NCBI GenBank assembly: GCA_963573385.1
Contig: CAUYLG010005493.1
Span: 143,501 to 207,500, forward strand
Origin: Cacajao melanocephalus
Lineage: Eukaryota > Chordata > Mammalia > Primates > Pitheciidae
Direction of reading: 5' to 3'
Length of the DNA: 64,000 bases
Made by a program: the position numbers and the translations under genes. This document shows positions 25,572 to 39,669 of the stretch, in pieces; position 1 is the first letter of the stretch, and the number at the start of each line of letters is the position of its first letter. Below the pieces are notes generated by a model. The model was not told the DNA's origin and did no database searches. It saw only the letters and a program-made list of their open reading frames with translations.

Positions 25572-25845
25572 GGGCCATTTCTTGTAAGTCTGCAATACTT
25601 GTGTACAAGTCTTGTTTGGACATATGTCTTTACTTCTTTTGGGTAAATACCTAGGAGTGAAACTGTTGTGTCATATGGTAAGTGTGTATGTAAGTTTATA
25701 CAAACAAAAAATTGTTTTCCACAGTGAGAGAACGTGCACTTTGTACACTCCTATCAGCTGTAGGAGTTCAATTCTTCTGCGCCCTTTCCAACACTTGGTA
25801 TTGTCAGTCACTTTATTTTAGCCATTCTAGTGGGCATGTTCAATG
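25572..25845 (-). mobile_element. Old L1 fragment
   Basis: Contains ttgtttggacatatgtcttt, gggtaaatacctaggagtg, gtcatatggtaag and caacacttggtattgtc in the order typical of antisense L1. Confidence 0.8.
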
Positions 25846-25849
25846 GTAC

Positions 25850-26690
25850 TATGAGCCAGGCACTGTGATATATAAGACTCAGCTCCTTCCTCCGTGAGTT
25901 GACATCTTAGCGGGGGAAGAAAACACATAAATATTTCATTCTAGACTGAGTTAGTGCTATGAAGGAGAAAACAAAGTGCACTGATGGAAGATAACAGGAA
26001 GCAAAAATCTATCTTTTTACTTTTTTCTTTATTTTTAGAGAGAGGCTGCTGCTGCTCTGTTGCCCAAGCTAGAATTCAACGTGGCTTGATCATGACTCAC
26101 TGCAGCCTCAACTTCCTAAGCTCAAGCAATCCTCCCACCTCAGCCTCCTGAGTAGCCAGGACTACAGGCGTGCACCACCATACTCGGCTAATTTTTCTTT
26201 TTCAATTTTTTGGTGGGGACGGGGTCTCGCTATGTAGCCCAGGCCTGTCTCATCCCAGCTCCGTCCCACAAAGTGCTGGGATTACAGGTGTCAGCCACTA
26301 TGCCCAGCCCAGAATCTAAATTAGATGGAATGTCAGGAAAAACTTCTTAAAGGAGAAGCCAGGCCGTGGAAGACGTGGGAAGAACATTGCTGGCAGAGGG
26401 ACCGTCAGAGGCAAAGACCCCGGTGGGGACTGAGCCCAAGGCACAAGGCGCTGAGGTCAGTGAGGCTGCCGCTTGGTGAGCAGGGGTGGGGGATGGAGGA
26501 AATGGGAAAAGATGATGTTAGAAAGGCTGATGGAGGCTGGATCACGCGGGGATTGGAAAGGATTTGGGTTTTACTCCAAGTGTGATGGGGTAGGACCGGC
26601 ATAGAAGCAGGGAGATGGGTTAACAGCCGTTGTAGCCATCCCAGGAGGGGACAGGCGGTAGGCTGAGGAGGTACCTCTCAGACACCATCT
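25850..26690 (+). repeat. Unassigned ancient dispersed repeat, split by an Alu
   Basis: The order gagccaggcactgtgatata, aggaaaaacttcttaaagga, ggattggaaaggatttgggt, agaagcagggagatgggtta and ttgtagccatcccaggaggg recurs in diverged form at 17940-18290, 20870-21330 and 58270-58760 in this window, which shows a dispersed family. I do not assign a name. Confidence 0.5.
26014..26308 (-). mobile_element. Old Alu (AluJ-like)
   Basis: A diverged antisense Alu with tail atttttagagagagg and the head ending tgcccagcc. Confidence 0.9.
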
Positions 26691-27673
26691 AGGGGCTGTG
26701 GGACAGAAGGGAGGGCCAAAAGCAGAGAGACAGGTTGCTAGGCAGCTGAGGCCTCCCAGGCCGGCAAAGCCCCCAGCAATAAGGTCTCGGGTGAGTTCTG
26801 TGTTCCGGATCTCCCTCCCTCCAGTAACTCAGAGCAGCCACCTCGGTAGAGCTTGCTTCTTAGAAACAGCTTTAGAACCAGAGTCCCAGAATCCCAGACT
26901 AGCCAGGAACCCGCCGCTCTGAGAGGTTGTCCAGGTGAATCATGGTGAACCATCTGGGAGGCAAAGGTCCCTTCAAAAACCAGACAAAAGCTATGGACAT
27001 TTCCCCCCCCAAGATGCAAGTATGCACACGAAATGTACGCTTAACTTTCAGAACTTCACAGAGCTAGCTTAAGAACTCCCAACCTAGCCGGTCTCTCTCC
27101 TTCACTTTGCAGACATGGAAACTGAGACCCAAGAAGGATAATGGATTTGCTCAGGGTCATCTGGTGAGTGTCCTTCCCTTGAAACCATACCATCTCATTT
27201 ACAAAATGCCCATAAAATGGCTGTGATGACTGCACTTATTGACTGCCCACAGCAGCTCAACATACTCAAAGTGTACCCGGCACATAAAAACAAAGAAACC
27301 TCAGCTTCACGGCCTTGTCAATTAGGCCTAAGACCACTCTCTAGCTAAAAACCATTAAGCACTGCATTAATAGTGATTTCTCTGGCCATCTCCATATTTA
27401 GAGAGGCTTTTGAAGGGGTGCCTCAAGTGGCCCGGTTCTTTTTGAAAGGTCTGAATTAAGGCCTTCTTGTCCTGTCTCAGGAGCCTTCCACAGGCCCTGC
27501 CAGTGGAGCTGAGAGGCCGCAACACAAACTAACAGTCCCTGCTATTATGGAGCCCTTACTAGATGCCAAGGGCCACACTAAGTGCCTTCTATGCATGCTG
27601 TCATCAGGCATAAATCAGCCTAGCAGAGTGGGTGCCACTGCCCCATGTCAGGCCATTTAAGTTAGGTTGCTAG

Positions 27674-27996
27674 GGCCGGGCACGATGGCTCATGCCTGTA
27701 ATCCCAGCACTCTGGGAGGCTGAGGCGGGCAGATCACTTGAGGTCAGGAGTTTGAGACCAGCCTGGCCAACAGGGTGAAACCCCATTTCTATGAAAAATA
27801 CAAAAATTAGCTGGGTGTGATGGCGGGTGCCTGTAATCCCAACTATTCAGGAGGCTGAGGCACAAGAATCGCTTGAACCCAGATGGCAAAGGTTGTAGTG
27901 AGCCGAGATTGTGCCACTGCACTCCAGTCTGGGCGGCAGAGCAAGACTCGGTCTCAAATAAATAAACAAATAGTACATAAATAAATAAGTAATAAA
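27674..27996 (+). mobile_element. Alu inserted at the edge of a MaLR LTR
   Basis: A full-length sense Alu with an (aaat)n-type tail and a target-site duplication ttaggttgctagg on both sides. Confidence 0.95.
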
Positions 27997-28002
27997 TTAG
28001 GT

Positions 28003-28372
28003 TGCTAGGCCTTCCATCAAAAAAGACCACAACCAGGTGGTGGCTTAAACCACAGAACTCTGAGATTAAGGTGTGTGCAGGAATGGTTCCTTCTGAGGAT
28101 GTATTCCAGGCCTTTCTCCTTGGCTTGTAGATGACTATTTTCTCCTTGTTTTTTTCATATTTTCTTTCTTCTATGCATGTCTGTCTTTGTGCCCAAATTC
28201 CCCCTTTTGATAAGGACACTAGCCATACGGGATGAGGGCCCACCCTAATGACCTCATTTTAACTTCATTATCTCTGTGACGCCCCTGGCTCCAAGGAGGT
28301 CACATTCTGAGGCACTGGGTGTTTAGGACTTCAGCCTACCTTTTTTGGGGAGTATACAATTCAACCCATAAA
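28003..28372 (-). mobile_element. MaLR-type LTR (MLT1-like)
   Basis: Antisense order: gttgctaggccttccatc, gtggcttaaaccacagaac, ggccttctcc-type region, ataaggacactagccatac, cccaccctaatgacctcatt, caattcaaccca. This matches an old solitary ERVL-MaLR LTR. No internal viral genes are present. Confidence 0.75.
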
Positions 28373-28960
28373 ACCCAGGGTCCCAAAAAGGTGAAGCTGG
28401 GATTCAAACCCAAGTCTCTTCTCTCCCTCTGAAACCAGGACCCTCATCCATCATCCTGCTTCTGAAAGTGAGAAGGAACACTCAAGACCACTCATTCCTA
28501 TTTGCAGATGGGGAAATGGAGCTTCGGGCAAGGGTTGGGAATGGCCACGTCATATGGCAAGTTTGTGGCTGAGCGAGTACAGGCCTGGGACCAAACATAC
28601 TGAACAGCGGACTTGTGTGTGTGGCCTCTCTGGCCCTCACCATGCCTGCTCACCCCCCTGCCCTGGGGCCCCCTTCTCCAGCAACACCATACCTTTCATC
28701 TGAAAGGACTGTGGCTGCCCCAAGCCAGGGAGATAAATGACCCTGGCTGTGGATTAATGGGGTTTCATCTAGACTCACATAAGTGGCTTCACTGGAAGCT
28801 TGTGTATCTTGCTGGAAATTGATTCCCTGCTTAAGAAAGAACGCATCTTCAGGAAAAATTGGTGGCTCTACTTTCCTGGCTATAATCAGCAAATGACCTA
28901 GCTTAGTGCCTGGTCCAGAGCAGATTCTCAGAACTACCGAGTGGAAGGAAGCACAGTGGC

Positions 28961-28975
28961 GGGGGGGGGGGGGGG
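28961..28975 (+). repeat. Homopolymer G run (15)
   Basis: Fifteen consecutive G after ggc; C-run on the transcript. Confidence 0.95.
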
Positions 28976-29507
28976 CAGAGGGGTGGCTGCAGTGACAGCT
29001 TGGGTTCTGGGTCCGTCAGTACTCATTACACATCCTTCACTGGCTCACCTCCTCACTCTGGTCCTCACTGCCCCCTCTGGAAAAGAGAACATAAAGCCAG
29101 ATAGGACCCCTGGACACCCCTGCTCAAGCATTTGATATAATTCTGTACTTACCAAGTTTCTGAGATCCACATAGGCTTTGGGGAAAAAGGCAGAACTCAG
29201 CATTTCATAAACAAATAAATGAATGGATGTGTGAATGACTTTCTAGAGGGGAGACAAAGTGCAGAAAGAAGGACTGTTTTGAAATGGAAGGAAGCCTAGA
29301 CAAGGGGGAAAAAAGGGCCCCGGCTTTGGTGTTGACACTGATCCTTTCAGATCAGGACATACATTCATTTTTTTTGCCACCTCGGTTTCTGTTGACAAAA
29401 TGGGGATAATAAAAACAATCCTGCCTCCTAGGGTTCTTACAAAGATAAAGTACCAGAGATTGGGAACATGGCATGGATCAGACACCCATGAGTGGTGGTC
29501 ACAGATT

Positions 29508-29855
29508 GCTATGATCTGAATGTTTGTGATTCCCCTAAATTTATGTTGAAATCCTAACCCCCATGGTGAGGCGGTGAGGAGGTGAGGCCTCTGGGAGGTG
29601 ATGAGGTCACGAATGGGATGCATACCCTTATAAAGCAGACCCAAGTAAGCTCGGCTGCCCCTCGCACCCTGTGAGAATACAAGAAGCTGCCATCTGTGAA
29701 CCAGGAAATGGGTCCTCGCCAGATACAAAATCTGCCGGCGCCTTGATCTTTGGCTTCCCAGCCTCCAGAACTGTGAGCAATAAGGTTCAGTTGTTTATAA
29801 GTCACCCAGTTTATGGCATGTTGTTACAGAAGCAGAAACAGACTGAGACACAGAT
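29508..29855 (+). mobile_element. MaLR-type LTR
   Basis: Sense order: gctatgatctgaatgtttgtg, ttgaaatcctaaccccc, gggaggtgatgaggtc, cttataaagcagaccc, agcctccagaactgtgagc, ttgtttataagtcacccagt, cagactgagacac. This is a solitary LTR in the opposite orientation to the one at 28003, so the two do not form one provirus. Confidence 0.75.
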
Positions 29856-30560
29856 ATGGCACTTTCTAGTTCCCAAGTGACATTCACAGCTGTGGTCTCA
29901 TCAGTACCCTCCCAAGATGCAGGGGATGGCCAGTGGTCAGCATTCCCATTTGACTGATGGGAACACTGGGGCTCTAGGAGGGTGAATGCTTCGGGAACTC
30001 ATCCCCGACCCATACCCTCAGTTCTAAACCTGCTGGCTCATTCAATTCTTTCCCGTCACCTTTGACCATCCACCTAATCCCAGTGTCAACATGGCTTGTG
30101 ATTTCTGTTGGGGGAATGATCTTGCCCCGCCAGCCAGACCATGCTGGCTCTCTTCAGGCCGGCCTGGGATGGTGGAGAGTTTGGGCCCCACCCGGCTACA
30201 CTGCCCTCCTGTGACGGCCATCTTGGATATCCTAAGTCCTGCCCAACTGCCAGCTTGGTGCCTCCTTCACTGACAAGAAGTTCCATTTGATGATCTGAGG
30301 CAAGTTATTCTTTTTAAACTGCTGTCAGGAATGCAGATCTGCAATGAGATCTGCTAGGGCAGCAAGCACTGGTCTCACCATTCCCTCTTTCCGTGGCGGA
30401 TACCACTAACTGATCCCAGCCTGACAGCCTGCTGAGCCCCAAGCCTTCTCAACACGGAGCCTCAGCAGCTGTTACTAATTGATTAGAATGGGCCTAGTCT
30501 AGACTATGACCCTGTGCCTCTACTTATCTTGTAGGAAGGAAGTGTGGGAAATACCCATGA

Positions 30561-31003
<443 letters not shown>

Positions 31004-32130
31004 CTACAGCCACAACAACTGGTTGGATTGCGGGGGTCAGAGCAAATACCAGGAAACTACAGGAGCATTTGGACAAGGGGGCTGAGCTGGCTGGATTCCA
31101 TTCTAGATAGGCTGGCAGCCCTCTTGGCCATTACCTGCAAAGGGGCTGCCTGAGAAAGAAGCCAGAGCAGGGAGGGCAGAGCCAAGAAACTGACAGAGAC
31201 AGATTCCCAATGAAATAATTGAAACACTTGGATTCAGCTGTGCCTGAAGGCAGGCATTCCCTGTGCTCCACAGTTACGTGAGCAAATATATTCCCTCTCT
31301 AGATTACATGCCAGTTGGAGTTTCTACCACCCATCAATGAAAAAGTGGTAACTAATTCAACTCTCTTACATTATGAAAAAAAATCTTCCCATCTTCCAAA
31401 TTAATACAAATCTCCTAAAGAAGCTTCCAGGAGAACAATGGGGAGAGTAGTTTATCTTAGTCCCCACAGAAATACAGCATCATCTGAAATAAGACTCGAA
31501 GCCATAAACACAAAGATACACTCCAGACAAAACAAGTGGACAAAACAGAGGGGCTCTGAGCCCAGCTTAGAACAGAACATCCTAAACTCAGAGATAAACT
31601 AGACCATTGGAAGGGCCTCCCACCAAAACATTTAAGGCTAAAGATCTCAACCCGGCATCCAAGGTTCTTTCTGTGCCGAAGCATCGGCTTCAGGCTTGCA
31701 GAACTCAACCTCGGTGATTCTCAGCTTTTTACAACCAGGCTTCAAGCCTTACCCAAGTAGGTGCCTAGTCAGGGCTTGGTAGAAAGCGACCCGACAGAAG
31801 GTCACCAGTTCTGGCAAGAGTGGATCTTCCAGCCCAGAGAAGATGGGGGTCCAGTGCTCAGAACTGAGCTCCAAAGCTGGGCCAGACCCAGCCAACCAGG
31901 AAGCCCAATTTCCAGGGACTTGGGAAGGCAGCTCCGCCTGGTAGGCAGGGAAACAAGATGGAGAAAGTTGTGGTCCCTGACACTGCCCTGGGACACCTAT
32001 CTCAGGATCTGAGCGAGGACTCAACTCAGAGCTCATCAAACTTCTTGTCATATGGGGGAAGTTTTCTGCAGCCAAAGCTAATCCTATCCAGGCCATCTCA
32101 GGCCTTTGGTATAAAAGGGGCTCTCCTAAC

Positions 32131-32155
32131 CAACCAATCAACCAACCAACCAAGT
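32131..32155 (+). repeat. (CCAA)n short tandem repeat
   Basis: Six imperfect ccaa/tcaa units. Confidence 0.85.
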
Positions 32156-32345
32156 TAACCAACACTCTCCACCCTCTCCTGTAATAACACCCTTTACTAA
32201 CGCCCAAGGCGCCCCAGAGCCTCAGCTGGTCTGCTCCCATCAGCTGAGTTATTTATTTACTAAGATTCAGTTGTTTCTTCCCAAACCCACTTGATATTGT
32301 AATTACAAAATTTCATTAACTGGTCCATAAACAGAAAATATGAGT

Positions 32346-33160
32346 ACAAAAAAAGATTTCAATGAAAACTAAGTTGAAGGCTGTGGAAGGATTCAATAAA
32401 GTTGAGTTGCTAAAAAAGCAAACAAACAACATTGCCATCAAATTTCATGTGAGTGAGATCATGGTAAAAGATTAGGGGCTGGGCGCGGTGGCTCACGCCT
32501 ATAATCCTAGGACTTTAGGAAGCGAAGGCGGGCGGATCACGAGGTCAGGAGATCGAGACCATCCTGGCCAACATGGTGAAACCCTGTCTCTACCAAAAAT
32601 ATCTTAAAAAAAAATAAATTAGCTGGGCATGGTGGTGCACACCTGTAGTCCCAGCTACTCGAGAGACTGAGGCAGGCTACTCACTTGGACCCGGGAGGCT
32701 GAGGTTGCAGTGAGCCTAGATTGCGCCACTGCACTCAAGCCTGGCGACAGGGCGAGAATTTCTCAAAAAAAAAAAAAAAAGATAAGGAGAAATTTGCAAG
32801 AATCAAAGATTCAGCACTCAGACAGCTTGACAAGAGTCAAAGTTCTTGATCCAACTGAATGCATCCTGAAACTGGAAACTGGCACTATGGGTGTCATCTA
32901 CACAGGAAAGATGACTTGGAGTTTCAATGCTGGCACCACAAACAGTCCTATAGCAAAAGACTGGCAAAATGAATGTACATGTCATATGGCTTCACTAAAA
33001 GACAATGTAGGCATGTGTTTCACAATTCTGGGCTTTATCTGACTTCTTCCTAGGAATTCCCCTCTGCAGCCTCCCTGTACCTCCCAGCTGCAGTTCCCAC
33101 TCTCATCAGATAAGAAGGTGATTACTGTACACAGACTGGCCTCCACAGCACAGGAAATAA
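32346..33160 (+). pseudogene. Unidentified open-frame remnant, split by an Alu
   Basis: A 37-codon frame begins MKTKLKAVEGFNKVELLKKQ and runs to EIMVKD at 32460, where the Alu duplication begins. After the Alu, kekfariKDSALRQL-like coding continues for about 20 codons before shifts and stops. Bases to 33160 end near aataaa. The spacing of IAIKFHVSE resembles a pogo/CENP-B-type helix-turn-helix, so a Tigger-like transposase relic is possible. This is a weak resemblance only. Confidence 0.25.
32477..32780 (+). mobile_element. Alu
   Basis: A full-length sense Alu with a 16-A tail, flanked by aaaagattagg/aaaagataagg. It interrupts an unidentified open-frame remnant. Confidence 0.95.
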
Positions 33161-34044
33161 AGCCTTATGATGGACTACCATAACACAGAACCAGGGTTTT
33201 ATGCACCAGAAGGGTCTGGAGTAACATTTTTAGAGACGAATCTCTCATCTTGCAGGTGAGGGCATTGAGGCTAAGAAAGAAGGAATGGGGAGTCACCCAA
33301 GATCCACACAGCCAGCTCCTGACAGGGCCAGAACACAAAGCAGGATCTCCTGTGTGACCCACCCAGATCAGTTTCCAGAATGACAGGCCACTTCCTCAAC
33401 ATCTGTGGCCCAGCCACCGAAAGTTCTGCGTTAGGTCCATCTCTCTTTAAATGGCAAGAGAAAGAACGAACAGGCAGTCCCCGGGGCAGGTGTTACCTTA
33501 CAGTCATCTCATTTCCCACTTCTGTTGCCTGCAAGCAGCCCCTTATCCACCGAAGATCTGCAAAGTGTCTCGTTGCTGTGCCGGAGTGAGATTACCTGGG
33601 GTGGGATGGCTCCTGGATGGCCTGCATGTGGCTGTGCAGAGTCCAGATTCCTCTCCTCCAGCACTGAGGTCGGCTAGGCCCCCCACCCCACCTTCGGCAG
33701 CATGGATCCTGGCACCTCTCAGGAGGACGGCCTATCAGTAGGTACGAGCCTGCCCCGGGCCTGGGAAGGCAGCGTTTTATTTTGTTTGTAAACAATAAGG
33801 TTGAAGTATATTCTGCACAAGGTGTTTTAGGGCAGGGTGATATACACATTGTGTCTGGCTGCACTCGCAGTCAATTTTATGTACTTGAACTCAAGGGCCT
33901 CTTGAATTCAAAGGAGAGTGGCAGGAAAGCACTTGCTAAACTGCAAAATGAGGTACAGGTACATGTTGTTAGGCTTTGCTGAGGCAGAGTTGGCCCTGGC
34001 TCATAACACGCTAGTTACGCTGAGTTGCTTGCCCTCTGTGCATC

Positions 34045-34330
34045 TCTCGAGACCAGCATCCCTCCTAGAACAGTTGTGCAGCCTGAGTTTCCACCCCGGG
34101 GCTTCTGCGCTAGAGGCTTCCTCAGCCTGCAACACCTTCTCTCTGCTTCACCTCCCATAGAGGCTTCCTTCTTTCTATCCTCATCCCAGGTTGAACGTCC
34201 CTCCCGAGATGGGCCTCCCTGACCACTGCACCCTAAATAAATGGCCATCCCGTTTCTGGTCTATCCAGCACCCTGCTGGAATTCCCTCAATTAGCACTTA
34301 CCATCCTTTGCTATTCCCCTGTCCCCTTTT
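34045..34330 (+). repeat. L2 fragment
   Basis: Contains cagcctgcaacaccttctct, gggcctccctgaccactgca and attagcacttaccatccttt. A likely 3' continuation lies at 34780-34925 (gagcaggggctgtgtctgtg, ggcgctcaataaag) beyond the L1/Alu insertion. Confidence 0.65.
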
Positions 34331-34765
34331 ATTTTAAATTGCGGTAAATATAAATAACATGAAATTTATTAAACTTTTTTTTTTTATACAGGATCTCACT
34401 CTGCCACCCAGGCTGGAGTGCAGTAACATGATCATGGCTCATTGCAGCTTTGACTTCCCAGGCTCAAGCAATCCTTCCGCCTTAGCTTCCTGAGTAGTAG
34501 CTAGGACTACAGGTGCACACTACCATTCCCAGCTTGCTTATTGATTTATTTATGGTAGAGATGAGGGTCTTTCTATGTCGTCCAGGCTAGTCTCAAACTC
34601 CTGGGCTTAAGCAATCCTCCTGCTTTGGTCTCCCAAAGTGCTGGGATGACAGGCATGAGCCGCTATGCCTGGCCCCTTTTAAACATTTGTAAGTGTGTAG
34701 TTCAGTGGCATTAAGTGCACCCACATTGCCTTGCAGCCATCACCACCATCCATCTCTAGAACTAC
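34330..34765 (+). mobile_element. Old L1 fragment split by an Alu
   Basis: Landmarks ttaaattgcggtaaatataaa before the Alu and taagtgtgtagttcagtggc, ccatcaccaccatccatctc after it are a common L1 motif order. Strand is uncertain. Confidence 0.65.
34375..34674 (-). mobile_element. Old Alu (AluJ-like) inside an L1 fragment
   Basis: A diverged antisense Alu. The flanking sequence on both sides reads continuously as an old L1. Confidence 0.9.
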
Positions 34766-35982
34766 CCGCATTATTAATTTATCTACTTGTTTACTGCTGC
34801 CTCCCGCAACTGGTAGCTCCACGTGAGCAGGGGCTGTGTCTGTGCCTGTCTTTTTGCTCACTGTATCCCAAATGCCTGGCATAATGCCTGGCCCATAGTA
34901 GGCGCTCAATAAAGGGTGTTCAAGAAACAGAATGAGTGTCTTGTAAAGGGTATAGTGCCGTGCACAAAAACAAGAGAGGGCAACATGTGCATTTTTCCAT
35001 ACAACCCTGAGACAAGACCAAATTTCCTGGCAGCCTCAGTCACCAGATAACAATTTCAGGTTCTGTCAAAGTCTGTGGGGGCAAAACCGCTGAGAGCTCC
35101 ATTTCTTTCCTGGTTCCAGGCCCCTCTGTGAGGTCAAGAATGAAGATATATGATCACACAAACCACCTGACATCAACACTCACCATTTCAACACATCAGC
35201 TCTACCGAGAGCAACATTTTATCAGTTGCTGAAGGGCAGACACAAAAATAGACTGCAGGGATCAAATGCCACCCTCAGCTGCTCTCTTGACTCTCAGGAG
35301 TGAAAGTTCCTGCCTGGCATCCGAGGACCCCAGGGCCTGGGGACCTGAAGGCAGAGGTCAGCTGTTACAGCAGTTACACAGATTTTAGAAGGTGGAGCCA
35401 GGGCTGGAATTAGGGTGCCTTAGACACCAAAATACTCAGTCATCAAGGTAGATCATATTTTAATGCAATTTACAAACGAATGCAAAATATCCACCCAAGA
35501 TTAACAAAATACCAAAATTCTCTGTAAAATTGAGGTCAGTAGTGAAGATGTTTGTGCTCTTGCCTCAGGTTCCTGTAGGATTATGCATGACCCTGTCACT
35601 GTTGCTGGTTTTGTTTTAAAATTGGATATTTTGCTCAGCATGGATATTTTCACATCAATTATTTTTTAAACATAAATACAAATAGGATTGATCTTGATGA
35701 CTGAGTTTGTTGGCATCTCCTTAAATTCTATGCCAGACTCAAGTGCCTCCTTTGCCTCACCTTAGCCCTCACCTGCGTGGCATTAGATGAGGAAAGTTGC
35801 TGTTCGTGCAAGTAACAAAAATGGGACCATGTCTCAGGTCATGCCATTTAGTGGGGCTTCAGTTTCAACATCTCTGAAGTAGGGCCCATGACCTCCTAGT
35901 TGCTGTGGAATTGTTCCAGCCCTCATGAGGTATTTTGGATGGGGGTTTAGGAAAAGTGTAAAGTGCTTATAAGAAACTTTCT

Positions 35983-36290
<308 letters not shown>

Positions 36291-36808
36291 ACTTTCCAGG
36301 AACTCTTATTAAGTTCTTTCTCCAAGATGGTAAATGGCCTGCCAGGGTGGGGGTGGTATACAAAACACTTGCCCTATTTCTAATGAAAGGAGTGAAGTTC
36401 GTGAAATGCATCGACTTTGCTTAAGAAAAGAAAGAGACTGGAGCGGATTCCTGGTTCTTCCTGCAATCAGGATGTCCTCTGGCGGTCCACTCACTGGAAC
36501 GTCCGACCCCAGTCCTGAGTCGGACGGAAAGCAAAGGGTGACTTCTAGATTACGTCGCACAGCTGAAGGGGCGACCACTGACACCCTGCTCAGGAGCTGG
36601 CAGGTGCTTCCTTTCCTTCTCATGTTGTATGAGATTTCCTCAAAATCCGGATGTGCCTAGGGCCACGCCAGCCACCCTCCTGTGTCAGGAGGATGACAAA
36701 GTACCGGGCTTTGGGAGGATAGAAAAGTTCTGGACTGAAGACCACAGTGTTACGGCACTGTGAATGTACTTAATGCCACTGTTTCACACATTTATAAACG
36801 GTAAACTT
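36291..36808. other. Unassigned block, locally CpG-containing
   Basis: No repeat recognised. Bases 36440-36580 contain about ten CpG dinucleotides, unusual for this intron. No coding frame is supported. Confidence 0.5.
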
Positions 36809-37578
<770 letters not shown>

Positions 37579-38305
37579 TCAGCTGAGAAGCCCTTTTTCC
37601 TGTAAACACTGTTATAAATAACCCAGAAAGAGGCTGAAAGGGGGTCCTGGCAAGAAAGTGAAGGTCAGGCAGCCCCTTCATGGCATTTAAGGAAATGTCA
37701 CGCTCAACAGGACAGCAAAGTGCCACTGCACACCTTCAGCCCAGTGCTGCCCAGGGCTGACTGCAGCCTTGCTGTCAAGCCAGAGCGCCCAGGGAGCACT
37801 CCCACACCCAGGATATGCAGCTCTAAGGTGGCGGGCTCCTGGGGTCTATAAAGAGACAGGGGACCCTCAGGTGGGTGGACAGGCAGTGGATAGCTGGCAA
37901 TTCCCCCTTCCCAGTAGTCTGGGGGCCTTGGCGGGCCAGAGCTGAAGTCAGTTCCCCAATAACCCAGGCCAGGACTCCACACCAGCCTGGGCTTGTCAGC
38001 CAACACATGACCAGGCCGAGGGAGCGATGACTCAGCAATGCTCAGCCCACAGCTGCCCCTGCTGCTGCACAGCGTGGGAGCTGGAGGGGCCTCACAGCCC
38101 ATCTGGTCCTGTGGTTCCCACGCTGGGCTCCCTGGGGAACCCCCACAGCTCCACCATGGCCCTGGGCTTTGAAATGGGAGGGATTATGAAGGAGTTAATT
38201 AGGTTTTCCATATTTATTAACCAAAAGCCATACAGTGGCAACCCATCATATTCCTATTTAACTAGAGTGAATTCTACATTATGTGCTTGGCCAAAAAGAT
38301 AAATA

Positions 38306-38596
38306 GGCCAGGCACAGTGACTCACACCTGTAATCCCAGCACCAAGGGGGCCAGATCACCTGAGGTCAAGAGTTCAAGACCAGCCTGGCCAACATGGCAA
38401 AACCCCATCTCTACTAAAAATACAAAAGTTAGCCAAGCGTGGTGGTGCATGCCTGTAATCCCAGCTACTCAGGAGGCTGAGGCAGGACAATCGCTTGAAC
38501 CCGGGTGGCAGAGGTTACAGTGAGCTGAGATCACGTCACTGCTCTCCAGCCTGGGCAACAGAACAAGACTCTGTCTTAAAAAACAAACAAACAAAA
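38306..38596 (+). mobile_element. Alu
   Basis: A sense Alu with a short deletion in the left monomer and an (aaac)n-type tail. Confidence 0.93.
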
Positions 38597-39371
38597 GAAA
38601 CCCATAAAATAAATAAAAAGTCACATTTTTATTTCCTTCTTACACATTAGAAATAGGGTGACGTATCTTGCATATGAATTCTATATTTGCATACACTCAT
38701 ATACACATACCTGTTTTCCATATATACTACTTCGTGGGCTATTTAAGGACTCTATGAGGTTAATTTAACCCACACCCCAAAGTAAGAAACCACTCCCCAA
38801 GTACATGGTATTTACCACTCAGAGTGTCTGAGCAGCCTGTGAGAGTCCAGCAAAGTGGGGATTCCCTATTTTATCTATTTGACTTTGAAAGAACGGGGAG
38901 GGACAAGTTCTCCATGCCTGTTAGTACCTTTGAAAGTCTTCCTGGGTTCAGGAAGCCTGGGCAACAATCACAGAGGAGGAAGCACAGGCTCCCATCAAGA
39001 GGGGCAGGGCTTGCCCACCAGGCCCAGCAAGCTGGAGGCAGAATGGACACCAGGGTTTGCTGCTCACTCTCCTGCTGAAAACCCTCCCGACTTCTCACTG
39101 CCCTTGACAAAAACCCCAGAGTCCTCAGGGGCCGAGTGCAGCTGGAGCCTGCCTGCTTTCTCCCCACCTCCTGGACTCTCCCACTCTCCCCTTACAGTAG
39201 GCATGGTGGCCTTCTTTCTTCCCCTGGAACACAACCCTCTGGCTAGGGCTGTCCACCTGGGATACCTCCCCCAGGTCCTGGGAGCGAGCACCTTCCCACC
39301 GTTCAGTCTCAGTGAGAGAGGCCTTCCCCCACACTCCAGTCCATCTGCTCACAGGGATTACATCACTGTGG
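38597..39371. other. Unassigned intronic block
   Basis: Nothing recognised. The open frame of about 190 codons crossing into the Alu on the plus strand has no domain signature. Confidence 0.6.

Positions 39372-39669
<298 letters not shown>

Noticed and set aside
27734..28243. 169-codon minus-strand open frame
   Set aside because: It is a chain of antisense Alu and MaLR LTR sequence; the familiar Alu peptide pattern is visible.
28003..29855. A provirus between the two MaLR LTRs
   Set aside because: The LTRs are in opposite orientations and no retroviral coding sequence lies between them; they are separate solitary LTR relics.
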